A stretch of 7,309 nt of DNA, from NCBI GenBank assembly GCA_021797415.1, contig JAJZZT010000398.1, positions 1 through 7,309 of the forward strand. The letters are read 5' to 3'. Position numbers and translations under genes: made by a program. Of the stretch, positions 1 through 6,400 are shown piece after piece (the first letter of the stretch is position 1; each line of letters begins with the position of its first letter). The notes beneath the pieces are model-generated. The model saw only the letters and a list, made by a program, of their open reading frames with translations. It was not told the origin of the DNA and did not search any database. This DNA comes from Bacillota bacterium (GTDB lineage: Bacteria > Bacillota > Bacilli > Alicyclobacillales > SLC66).

Positions 1-2
1 TC

Positions 3-35
3 TTAAGAGGCACGGCGATTTACATGAATTTGTAG
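3..35 (+). CDS. Possible C-terminal tail of an OmpR-type response regulator (partial)
   Basis: The frame beginning at base 3 reads LRGTAIYMNL and then stops at TAG (33-35). OmpR/PhoB-family response regulators usually end in a short segment of the form RGxGY plus a few residues, and they often precede their kinase gene. The match here is only partial (RGT, then Y three residues later) and rests on ten residues. The kinase gene starts 113 bases later, a rather wide gap for a cotranscribed regulator-kinase pair. The sequence left of the window would settle it. This is inference from position plus a weak motif. Confidence 0.25.
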   Translation, partial: LRGTAIYMNL

Positions 36-56
36 CCGGACGGCCATCCCGACCGG

Positions 57-85
57 TTGACCCATAGCGACACATAGGGGATAGT
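57..85 (+). promoter_or_regulatory. Candidate sigma-A promoter for the histidine kinase
   Basis: TTGACC (57-62) is separated by 17 bases from GATAGT (80-85). The -35 matches the consensus at five of six bases and the -10 at four of six. A better-looking TACAAT lies at 85-90 but has no -35 at a usual distance. The spacer contains the motif CATAGCGAC (63-71), which recurs at the dab promoter. The call is moderate to weak: such matches arise by chance. Confidence 0.3.
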
Positions 86-148
86 ACAATCTCACGAGCA
101 AATTACACCACTTGACAGGACATGACCCATGTTAAAGGAGACGTAAGC

Positions 149-1447
149 ATGTTTCGTCGCGTGGGCTTGCGATTGGCGATTCTGAATGCAGTGGTATTTG
201 CAATCATTCTCATCACAATCTCCGGGGTGCTTTATCTATTCACGCAACAGCGGTTGTACGAACAGGTTGATAACTCGCTGCAGGAGACTGCACACATGGT
301 GCTGCGCGGGGGACCGCGGCCTTTTGGGCACGTCCCTGGAACGGGCGCGCCGCCGCAACTTCACTTCCCTCCTACTAAGCCGCATTTCGGGCAAATGCCA
401 ACGGTCCTGATCGTATGGACGTCGACGCGTCACTTGCTGTTCCAACAGCCACAAAATACATTTTCCGCGAGTGGACTGCGGTCTTTGGCCAGCGGCCTTT
501 CTCGTCGACGTGCATTTACCCAGACAGTCGAACACCACGAATTCCGCATTCTAAATGTGTCGTTTTCCGCACAAGACGGCGGTCCGCTGCCGGGTGACGT
601 CACGGTGCAAATTGTAGACAATATCGATGGACAAACGCGTGAGTTGCATGCGCTGTTGCTTCTTATCCTTTTTTGCATCAGTGCCGGGTTGATCGCGGCT
701 GTGGCTGCTGGATGGTTCTTGGCCCAGCGCGCGCTTATCCCGATTCGGCAATCATGGGAAAAGCAAGAACGCTTTGTCTCCGATGCGTCGCATGAATTGC
801 GAACGCCGCTGGCCGTCGTGCAAGCCCAGACGCAACTCCTCTTGCGCCATCCGGCCGATACCATCGAACAGAACGCCGGGAGTATCTCCGCGATTGACAA
901 AGAAGTGCGCCGCATGCATCAACTTGTGGAAGATCTCTTGACGCTCGCGCGCGTGGATTCCAATCAGTCAGAACTCTCGCTTCAGACAGTCGACTTATCG
1001 GGGTTGCTCGTTGGCATTCAAGATTTGTTTCAAGTGCTGTGCGAACAAAGGGGATTGCATGTTACGTTCGCCATCGATCCACAGGTGATCGTGCGGGGCG
1101 ATGAGAAGCGCTTGCATCAGCTTGTGTGGATTTTACTTGATAACGCATTGAAGTACACGCCAACGGGCGGCAGTGTGCACGTTCGATGTGGCAACGTGGA
1201 GTCAACTGTCGAGTTGACTGTGTCTGATACGGGCGTCGGCATCGCAATGAAAGATCTGCCGTTTATTTTCGATCGGTTCTATCGGGGTGACAAGGCGCGC
1301 TCGACAAATGGCACCGGTCTGGGCCTTGCGATCGCAAAATGGATCGTCGATGCGCACGGCGGCAAGTTTTTGGTGCAAAGTAAAGTCAATCAAGGCACGA
1401 CCAACGTCGTGTATTTTTATGAAAAAAAGAGATTGCCTCCGAAATAG
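149..1447 (+). CDS. Membrane sensor histidine kinase
   Basis: This is a two-component sensor kinase of 432 residues. The ATG at 149 is chosen because AAAGGAG (134-140) lies 8 bases before it; an in-frame ATG at 122 has no such site. Segments in order: N-terminal membrane helix (about 7-31); extracytoplasmic sensor region (about 32-167) with a Pro/His/Phe-rich stretch near 53-84; second helix (about 168-191); short linker without a clear full HAMP domain; HisKA H-box SDASHELRTPL with phospho-acceptor His215; N-box LLDNALKYT (Asn332); G1 box DTGVGI (Asp360, Gly362, Gly364); F-box FIFDRFYRGDKAR; G2 box GTGLGLA (388-394). All catalytic motifs are intact, so it should autophosphorylate. Family knowledge suggests a CiaH-like architecture with an OmpR-type partner. 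No complete partner is in the window, and the signal sensed is unknown. A hairpin follows the stop, suggesting it is transcribed apart from the dab genes. Confidence 0.93.
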   Translation: MFRRVGLRLAILNAVVFAIILITISGVLYLFTQQRLYEQVDNSLQETAHMVLRGGPRPFGHVPGTGAPPQLHFPPTKPHFGQMPTVLIVWTSTRHLLFQQPQNTFSASGLRSLASGLSRRRAFTQTVEHHEFRILNVSFSAQDGGPLPGDVTVQIVDNIDGQTRELHALLLLILFCISAGLIAAVAAGWFLAQRALIPIRQSWEKQERFVSDASHELRTPLAVVQAQTQLLLRHPADTIEQNAGSISAIDKEVRRMHQLVEDLLTLARVDSNQSELSLQTVDLSGLLVGIQDLFQVLCEQRGLHVTFAIDPQVIVRGDEKRLHQLVWILLDNALKYTPTGGSVHVRCGNVESTVELTVSDTGVGIAMKDLPFIFDRFYRGDKARSTNGTGLGLAIAKWIVDAHGGKFLVQSKVNQGTTNVVYFYEKKRLPPK

Positions 1448-1486
1448 ATGGGGTGGTCAGCAACGAGTTGGCGCACATTATCCAGT

Positions 1487-1528
1487 CACGGATAGGCGAA
1501 CGTGAAATAGCACGCCTGCCTATCCGTG
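1487..1528. terminator. Long stem-loop after the kinase gene
   Basis: The arms CACGGATAGGC (1487-1497) and GCCTATCCGTG (1518-1528) are perfectly complementary over 11 bp. The 20-base interior holds a second perfect dyad, CGTG (1501-1504) and CACG (1511-1514), around AAATAG, giving a two-tier hairpin with a small internal loop. It starts 40 bases after the kinase stop and ends 37 bases before the dab -35 box. No T-run follows on either strand, so it is not a canonical intrinsic terminator. It could stop or stabilise the kinase transcript, or be a repeat-type hairpin. The structure is seen; the role is inferred. Confidence 0.5.
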
Positions 1529-1564
1529 GATCATCCTGCCGACTGCGGGCGGACTCGCGATGAG

Positions 1565-1594
1565 TTGACAGCCTCGCAGGCCGTCCCGTATAAT
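1565..1594 (+). promoter_or_regulatory. Strong sigma-A promoter of the dabBA operon
   Basis: TTGACA (1565-1570) and TATAAT (1589-1594) both match the consensus at six of six bases, with an 18-base spacer. Transcription should begin near 1601, giving an untranslated leader of about 100 bases before dabB. The match is strong enough that the promoter may not need an activator. That would make repression, or control in the leader, the likelier mode of regulation if the operon is regulated at all (inference). Confidence 0.85.
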
Positions 1595-1612
1595 CATAGC
1601 GACTAAAAAGTC
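1595..1612. promoter_or_regulatory. Candidate operator at the dab transcription start
   Basis: GACTAAAAAGTC (1601-1612) is a perfect 4+4 dyad around AAAA placed at the expected +1. It is overlapped on its left by CATAGCGAC (1595-1603), a motif also found upstream of the histidine kinase (63-71) and, as TAGCGAC, upstream of the winged-helix gene (5993-5999). A protein bound here would block RNA polymerase. The dyad is short and could be chance, or could simply form a tiny 5' RNA hairpin. Confidence 0.3.
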
Positions 1613-1652
1613 ACGATATAAATGTCATACGTAGGGCGGGAATGACTGCAGG

Positions 1653-1694
1653 CGATGGTGCTGCAGACGCTCTGCCATCGATCAGAGAAGGGGG
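1653..1694 (+). promoter_or_regulatory. dabB leader with alternative hairpins and ribosome binding site
   Basis: CGATGG (1653-1658) pairs with CCATCG (1675-1680). Inside it CAGA (1664-1667) pairs with TCTG (1671-1674), stacking on the outer stem. A competing stem pairs CTCTG (1670-1674) with CAGAG (1683-1687), whose right arm runs into the ribosome binding site GAGAAGGGGG (1685-1694). The two folds cannot coexist because they share TCTG. This could modulate dabB translation, but the stems are short and no known riboswitch class was recognised. Confidence 0.3.
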
Positions 1695-1702
1695 TTGTGG
1701 CC

Positions 1703-3367
1703 ATGCAAGTCGTTCCAGGGGTATTCACATCTGCGGTCATGCTGATTTTGCCGTGGCCGCTCCTGGCGGTCGGTCTTGTGGTCGGAATCGACGCAAACCA
1801 TCACGCACGCTGGATGAAGAGGTTGACAATGGGCGCTGCGGGGTTTGCTCTGGCGTGTGCGGTCCTGGCGGCGGTGACTTATGCGATCGGGATGACGCGA
1901 TCCGTAACCTATCTCTCGGTGAAACTCCCGGTGGGTCTCGGATCGCTCGGGATCGGCGTCGACGTGAACGTATTGACCGTGGTGATGGCGTTGTTGGTCT
2001 CCTTCGTCGGCGTGGTCGTCGCTCGCTATTCGTCGGCCTATCTGGACGGCGATGCGCAAGAGGGCCGATTCCATCGCTGGCTGAGTCTCACGCTGGGGTC
2101 TTTCTTCATGCAAATTTTGGCCGGCGGCATGTGGGACTTTCTGCTCTTTTGGGTCGCCACGAGCCTGTGCCTGCACGAGTTGCTGGCGTTCTACCGCGGG
2201 CGCCCTGGCGCGGTGCTTGCCGCCCGCAAGAAGTACCTGCTTCACCGGATCGCAGACACAAGCCTGTTTGCGGCGTTTGTGCTTATCGCGCGAACACTGC
2301 ACACGTCGCAATTCGCCGGCATCGCCACTGCGCTTGCCGCGACTCACCGGCCTCTGCCGGGGGCCCTGCAGGTTGCGACTGGACTCATCGTCGCAAGCGC
2401 GGTCCTGAAGAGCGCACAATTTCCGCTGCACGGCTGGCTCATCCAGGTCATGGAGGCCCCGACGCCGGTTTCAGCGCTGTTGCACGCCGGCATCATTTAC
2501 ACGGGCGCGTTCCTGCTCCTGCGCCTGGTCCCCCTCGTGGCGCGCGTGGGATGGGCCGGGGACGCGCTGGTCTTGGTGGGGCTGCTGTCGATCGCGACGG
2601 CTTCTCTCATGATGATGGCCGCGACCGACATCAAGGGATCGCTCGCCTATTCGACCTGTGCGCAGATGGGTTTCATGCTGATGGAATGCGGTCTTGGACT
2701 GTATAGCCTGGCGGCGTTGCACATCGTCTCGCACGCCGTCTACAAGGCGCACGCCTTTCTGGCGTCGGGCAGCGTGGTCGACCATTTCCGGGCGCCGGCG
2801 CTGCCGGCGGCGCCCCGCTCTGCGAGTGTGTGGCGGGTCCTGTTGAGTCTGGCGGTCGCGTCTCCGATCGCGATCGGCGCAGGAGCTGTCTTTGCGGCGT
2901 CCATGCGCGAGCAGGCCGCGACGGTCGTCATGGGAATCATTCTGACGGTGGCTGTCTCCCAGTTGCTGCTGCAGGCGTTGAATATGCGCACAATGGGCGC
3001 GCGTGGACTCCTGCTGACGATGGTCGGCGTGAGTACGCTGGTGGCCATGGCGTATTTCGGCCTGGAAGCGCTGTTTACAGCGCTGTTTGGCGCGGCGAGC
3101 CTGCCTGCCGTGGAAGCATCCGCCGGCGGCGTCCAGGATGCGCTCCTGGGACTGATTGTTGCGGTGTTCGCGGCTCTCCTGCTGGTTCAGCAGATGCTGC
3201 CGCGGATGCAGCACAGCCCCTTTTGGCGGGCCGCTTATGTGCATCTGTACAACGGCCTCTATGTTGACACAGTCTTCACCCGGTGGCTCCGGACGCTCGG
3301 GTCGGCCGGCGGCGTCAGACCGCTGCGGGTGTTTCGGGACAGTCAATCCCGGGAGGTGGCGTCATGA
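1703..3367 (+). CDS. dabB: DabB, NuoL-like cation-translocating subunit of the DAB carbon transporter
   Basis: This is a polytopic membrane protein of 554 residues in the proton-conducting quinone-oxidoreductase family (PF00361; NuoL/MrpA-like). In DAB systems it passes H+ or Na+ down its gradient to power DabA. The ATG at 1703 lies 8 bases after a GA-rich ribosome binding site (1685-1694); an in-frame ATG at 1655 has none. Family signatures: Glu159 in a membrane segment (LHELLAF), Lys236 in LKSAQFPLHGWL followed by EAPTPVSALLHAG, Lys311 in TDIKGSLAYST, and His344 and Lys348 in HIVSHAVYKAHAFLASGS. Glu159, Lys236 and Lys348 correspond to E. coli NuoL Glu144, Lys229 and Lys342, so the ion path looks intact. 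It lacks the long lateral helix of true NuoL, and no other complex I genes are nearby. The paired downstream dabA makes the DabB assignment firm. Its stop overlaps the dabA start, so the two are translationally coupled. Confidence 0.92.
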   Translation: MQVVPGVFTSAVMLILPWPLLAVGLVVGIDANHHARWMKRLTMGAAGFALACAVLAAVTYAIGMTRSVTYLSVKLPVGLGSLGIGVDVNVLTVVMALLVSFVGVVVARYSSAYLDGDAQEGRFHRWLSLTLGSFFMQILAGGMWDFLLFWVATSLCLHELLAFYRGRPGAVLAARKKYLLHRIADTSLFAAFVLIARTLHTSQFAGIATALAATHRPLPGALQVATGLIVASAVLKSAQFPLHGWLIQVMEAPTPVSALLHAGIIYTGAFLLLRLVPLVARVGWAGDALVLVGLLSIATASLMMMAATDIKGSLAYSTCAQMGFMLMECGLGLYSLAALHIVSHAVYKAHAFLASGSVVDHFRAPALPAAPRSASVWRVLLSLAVASPIAIGAGAVFAASMREQAATVVMGIILTVAVSQLLLQALNMRTMGARGLLLTMVGVSTLVAMAYFGLEALFTALFGAASLPAVEASAGGVQDALLGLIVAVFAALLLVQQMLPRMQHSPFWRAAYVHLYNGLYVDTVFTRWLRTLGSAGGVRPLRVFRDSQSREVAS

Positions 3368-5871
3368 ATGCGACGGAGTACGCGCACGGACCGAAGTGGA
3401 GGGACAGGGTGGACGCGGCCTGCGGACGCATCGCGCCTTTGTGGCCGCTCAAGAATTTTGTGGCGGTCAACCCGTATGTCGGTCTGCGCGATCAGTCGTT
3501 CTGGCAGGCGCACGAAACCCTGCTGCGTGTCGCCGGCACGGGACTGTGCATGCCGCGCGCCTACTACATGGAGCGACTGGCGAACGGCCGGATCACGCAT
3601 GACGACTTGCAGGAGGCGCTGCGGGCATCCGGAAGTTCGTGGGATGTGCCGGCGTTTCGGCAGATGCTCGAACGCGGGAACCGTCCCTCGCCGCCGCTGC
3701 CTCTGGTCGCGGATGTGCTCGGAGGGCTGGATGGTCAGGACTGGTCCAGTTTTGTTGTCGAGCGTGTCAGTCAGTACTGTGCAGCCTATTTTGACGAGGG
3801 TCAGGCGCTATGGCGGATGCCCTGGCGCGATCAATCGCTCTACAGCGGCTGGAGGGAGTTTGCGCGCATCGACAAGAGCCCGCGGATGATGGGCCTGCGG
3901 GGCATGGGGGAGGCGATCGGGGCCTTGCCGGACACCGCAGAGGGTGCGATGGCTTGGGCACTGGACCGACTGGCCGTGCCGACGGCGGCGGTGGATGACT
4001 ATCTGTACGCGGTGTTGTTGAGCGTCGGCGGTTGGGCAGGGTGGGCGCGGTACCTGCGCTGGCAGGCGGAGCCACAGGAACGCCGCGACGACTCGCTGCG
4101 CGACCTGCTCGCCATCCGCCTTGCGTGGGACGCGCTGCTCTACACGTTGCGCGGCGGCGAAGGGCTGGCGATCCAGTGGGAGCGGGCCATGGCGGTGAAC
4201 CTCGAGTCGAGGCGGCGCGCTGGCGCCGCCGCGGTCGACGTGGTGCTGCACACAGCCTTCGAGGCGGGGTACCAGAGACGGCTGGCGGCGACCCTGACCG
4301 CTGGCCGTCGCGCAGAGACAGAGAGCGGGCGAGTTGCGGTGCAGGCGGTGTTTTGCATTGACGTGCGGTCAGAGGTGTACCGGCGCGCACTCGAAACCGT
4401 TGCCCCCGGGACCCGGACCCTCGGTTTTGCCGGATTTTTCGGCGTCCCGATGGAGTACGTTCCCTTTGGCGGCGCGGCGGCCAAGGCACACCTTCCCGTA
4501 CTGCTCACTCCGTCGTACCGCATCTGCGAACGGCCGGACTGCGCGCATGGGCAGGAGTTCGGCAAACGGATTGCCCGCCGGCAGGCGCGCATGCGCACCG
4601 TCGGTGCGTGGAAGACTTTCAAGACATCGGCCTCCTCGAGTTTCTCCTTCGTCGGGGCGGCCGGGTTGCTGTCGGCCCCGAAACTCGTCAGCGACAGTCT
4701 GGGTTGGACGCGCCCGGTGGCGCACCCGGGCCGTAAGGGGCTGTCTGGTTCGCTGCACCGCCGTTTGGCCCCTGCTCTGACTTCGGAGAAAGCGGGGCCG
4801 GGCGGGTGTGCGGACGGCGTTCCGACCGGCATCCCGACCGGCATCCCGGAGGCTGACCGTCCCGGTGCGGCGGCATTCATCCTGCGCCACATGGGGATGA
4901 TCCGGGACTTTGCGCGGTTGGTGTTGTTTGTCGGACATGGGAGCACCACGGTCAACAACCCGCAGGCCACCGCCCTCGATTGCGGCGCGTGCGCCGGCCA
5001 GTCCGGCGAGGCCAGCGCCCGGATCGCGGTCGCCCTGCTCAATGATCCGTCGACCCGCCGCGGCCTCGCGCAAATGGGGATCGAAGTCCCTGACGACACG
5101 TATTTTGTGGCCGGGCTGCACGACACGACCACCGATGAGATCCAGTTGTTCGATGCGGATGCCGCCCCGCCCTCGCACGCGGTGGAGGTGGCCCAATTGC
5201 GCCGGTCGCTGGCGGCGGCGGGACAACTGGCCCGGATGGAACGCGCCACTCTCCTGGGAACGGGCGGTCTGCCCGCGCACCGGGTCCACGCGGACATGCG
5301 GCGGCGTACGCGCGACTGGGCGCAGGTGAGACCGGAATGGGCGCTGGCCGGAAACGCCGCGTTTATCGCGGCGCCGCGCGCCCGTACGGCGCACTGCGAT
5401 CTGGCGGGCCGCGTGTTCCTGCATGAGTACGATTGGCGCGATGACGCCGACTTTGGCACGTTGCGGCTGATGATGACGGCGCCCATGATCGTGGCTCACT
5501 GGATCAATATGCAGTACTACGGGTCCATGGTCGATAACCGTCACTTCGGCAGCGGCAACAAGGTCCTGCATAATGTGGTGGGCGGTTCGATCGGCGTCCT
5601 GGAGGGCAATGGCGGGGATCTCAGAGTGGGCCTGGCGCTGCAGTCCCTGCACGACGGCGCGCGCTGGATGCACGAGCCGATGCGGCTGAACGTTGTGATC
5701 GAGGCGCCGCAACAGGCCATCGACGACGTGATCGCCGGCCACGACGTCGTGCGGGAATTGGTCGGGAATGCGTGGATTCACCTCTTTTGCATCGACGAGG
5801 AGGGGGGCTTGAAGCGCTGCGGGACAGATAGGCAGTGGCGTGACTACCAAGCGTCCGGATTGACCCCATGA
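3364..5871 (+). CDS. dabA: DabA, carbonic-anhydrase-like subunit of the DAB carbon transporter (DUF2309)
   Basis: DabA is an 835-residue cytoplasmic, membrane-associated protein of family PF10070 (DUF2309), thought to hydrate CO2 to bicarbonate in one direction, powered by ion flow through DabB. The ATG at 3364 overlaps the dabB stop (ATGA) and follows GGGAGGTG (3351-3358); the frame stays open upstream, but that part lies inside dabB. The predicted active site is complete: Cys331 and Asp333 in VFCIDVRSE with the paired Arg335, His525 in FVGHGSTTVNNP, and Cys540 in DCGACAG. The 15-residue His-to-Cys spacing equals that of characterised Halothiobacillus DabA (Cys351, Asp353, His524, Cys539, from memory). 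Further family signatures are PLKNFVAVNPYVG near the N terminus, and NKVLHNVVGGSIGVLEGNGGDL, GLALQSLHDG and HEPMRLNVVIEAP near the C terminus. A 12-base tandem repeat (4822-4845) duplicates PTGI at 487-494. Product: bicarbonate for carbon fixation or anaplerosis. Confidence 0.94.
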   Translation: MNATEYAHGPKWRDRVDAACGRIAPLWPLKNFVAVNPYVGLRDQSFWQAHETLLRVAGTGLCMPRAYYMERLANGRITHDDLQEALRASGSSWDVPAFRQMLERGNRPSPPLPLVADVLGGLDGQDWSSFVVERVSQYCAAYFDEGQALWRMPWRDQSLYSGWREFARIDKSPRMMGLRGMGEAIGALPDTAEGAMAWALDRLAVPTAAVDDYLYAVLLSVGGWAGWARYLRWQAEPQERRDDSLRDLLAIRLAWDALLYTLRGGEGLAIQWERAMAVNLESRRRAGAAAVDVVLHTAFEAGYQRRLAATLTAGRRAETESGRVAVQAVFCIDVRSEVYRRALETVAPGTRTLGFAGFFGVPMEYVPFGGAAAKAHLPVLLTPSYRICERPDCAHGQEFGKRIARRQARMRTVGAWKTFKTSASSSFSFVGAAGLLSAPKLVSDSLGWTRPVAHPGRKGLSGSLHRRLAPALTSEKAGPGGCADGVPTGIPTGIPEADRPGAAAFILRHMGMIRDFARLVLFVGHGSTTVNNPQATALDCGACAGQSGEASARIAVALLNDPSTRRGLAQMGIEVPDDTYFVAGLHDTTTDEIQLFDADAAPPSHAVEVAQLRRSLAAAGQLARMERATLLGTGGLPAHRVHADMRRRTRDWAQVRPEWALAGNAAFIAAPRARTAHCDLAGRVFLHEYDWRDDADFGTLRLMMTAPMIVAHWINMQYYGSMVDNRHFGSGNKVLHNVVGGSIGVLEGNGGDLRVGLALQSLHDGARWMHEPMRLNVVIEAPQQAIDDVIAGHDVVRELVGNAWIHLFCIDEEGGLKRCGTDRQWRDYQASGLTP
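4822..4845 (+). repeat. 12-base tandem duplication inside dabA
   Basis: The unit CCGACCGGCATC occurs twice head to tail (4822-4833, 4834-4845), encoding PTGI-PTGI at DabA residues 487-494. It lies in a Gly/Pro/Ala-rich, probably loop-forming stretch between the Cys331/Asp333 and His525/Cys540 halves of the active site. It keeps the frame and is likely neutral slippage. Confidence 0.85.
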
Positions 5872-5879
5872 AGACTCCC

Positions 5880-5903
5880 GGCGCCGCCTGTGCGGCGCCT
5901 TTT
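5880..5903 (+). terminator. Intrinsic terminator of the dab operon
   Basis: GGCGCCGC (5880-5887) and GCGGCGCC (5892-5899) form a perfect 8-bp all-GC stem around the 4-base loop CTGT, followed at once by TTTT (5900-5903). It begins 9 bases after the dabA stop. This is a textbook rho-independent terminator, so the winged-helix gene downstream probably has its own promoter or depends on read-through. Confidence 0.85.
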
Positions 5904-5962
5904 CCATGTTTCACCCGGGTATTCGTGAATTTTGGTACGGGGCAGAGCAAGGAAGTCCGGAG

Positions 5963-5971
5963 TGGTATATC
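5963..5971 (+). promoter_or_regulatory. Weak candidate extended -10 for the winged-helix gene
   Basis: TGGTATATC resembles an extended -10 element (TGnTATAAT) about 50 bases before the start codon. No recognisable -35 lies at the usual distance. This is the only promoter-like element I could see between the dab terminator and the regulator gene. Confidence 0.2.
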
Positions 5972-6016
5972 ATGAAACGGAAGTCATCATTTTAGCGACA
6001 CGTGGAGGCATGGGCT

Positions 6017-6298
6017 ATGTCAGAGTGGACGTTTCTCACCAACCATTCGCAGGTCCTGTTGTGCGTGGTGCGCAACAGCCGTTTGACGGCCCGGGAGATT
6101 GCGGAGATCGTCGGGATCACGGAGCGGGCGGTGCAGCGTATCCTCGACGACCTGGAGAAAGCTGGATACCTCAGTCGCTTTCGGGACGGCCGGAAGAATC
6201 GCTATGAAATTCACCCGGATATCCCGATGCGCCATCCAGCGCAGCGGGGACGCGCCATCCGGGACCTTCTTGAACTGCTCGCGATGTCGGATTGGTAA
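6017..6298 (+). CDS. Small winged-helix (MarR-like) DNA-binding regulator
   Basis: This 93-residue protein is almost entirely one winged helix-turn-helix domain. The ATG at 6017 is chosen because GGAGG (6004-6008) precedes it by 8 bases; an in-frame GTG at 6002 lies before that site. Residues 10-26 (HSQVLLCVVRNSRLTAR) form the first helix and turn. EIAEIVGITERAVQRILDDL is the helix-turn-helix with its recognition helix. EKAGYLSRFRDGRKNRYEI is the beta wing. A short tail (about 72-93) includes a possible dimer helix, RDLLELLAMSDW. No ligand domain or metal-binding cluster is visible. Compact regulators of this type are common in Bacillota and Actinomycetota; the closest Pfam grouping would be MarR_2-like. 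It stands alone behind the dab terminator, and its position suggests control of dabBA or of itself, which is inference. TAGCGAC (5993-5999), shared with the dab promoter, lies just before its ribosome binding site. Confidence 0.85.
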   Translation: MSEWTFLTNHSQVLLCVVRNSRLTAREIAEIVGITERAVQRILDDLEKAGYLSRFRDGRKNRYEIHPDIPMRHPAQRGRAIRDLLELLAMSDW

Positions 6299-6318
6299 AT
6301 ACTAACTCACGAAGAGAG

Positions 6319-6361
6319 CAAGACAGACACGTCTTGACTTGCGACATATATATCGTGGCAA
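6319..6361. promoter_or_regulatory. Two small dyads after the winged-helix gene
   Basis: CAAGAC (6319-6324) and GTCTTG (6331-6336) form a 6-bp hairpin with a 6-base loop, 20 bases after the regulator stop. It has no T-run, so it is at best a weak terminator. Next to it, TTGCGAC (6339-6345) and GTGGCAA (6355-6361) form an imperfect dyad (six of seven pairs) around an AT-rich ATATATATC centre, the shape of a winged-helix operator. TTGCGACATATA also resembles TAGCGACACATA (65-76) at the kinase promoter. The functional reading is speculative. Confidence 0.25.
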
Positions 6362-6400
6362 AAACGACACTAATACAATAGCGGGAGAAGTGCAACGGAT

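Noticed and set aside
112..117. TTGACA as a -35 box just before the kinase
   Set aside because: The -10 position would fall on the ribosome binding site (about 135-140), where no TATAAT-like sequence exists.
122..148. Earlier start for the histidine kinase at 122
   Set aside because: No ribosome binding site precedes it, whereas AAAGGAG lies 8 bases before the ATG at 149. The added residues also contain that binding site.
1642..2706. Plus-strand frame of 354 codons overlapping the start of dabB
   Set aside because: Arg/Gly-rich composition and no domain; it is an out-of-frame reading of dabB.
2471..3346. Minus-strand open frames opposite dabB (also 1682-2431)
   Set aside because: Highly charged low-complexity translations with no family resemblance; the plus strand encodes a clear NuoL-like membrane protein.
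3283..3363. Upstream extension of dabA to an in-frame ATG at 3283
   Set aside because: It would overlap dabB by 85 bases and has no suitable ribosome binding site. The ATGA overlap start at 3364 is preceded by GGGAGGTG.
1703..3367. DabB as NuoL of respiratory complex I or MrpA of a Na+/H+ antiporter
   Set aside because: No other nuo or mrp genes adjoin it, it lacks the long C-terminal lateral helix, and it is translationally coupled to dabA.
4369..5907. Long minus-strand open frame opposite dabA (also 4140-5486 and 3767-4489)
   Set aside because: These are shadows in GC-rich coding DNA. The translations are Arg/Ala/Pro/His-rich with no recognisable domain, while the plus strand encodes a well-conserved DabA.
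5932..6207. 91-codon plus-strand frame overlapping the winged-helix gene
   Set aside because: It is out of frame with the clear helix-turn-helix coding sequence and has no domain.
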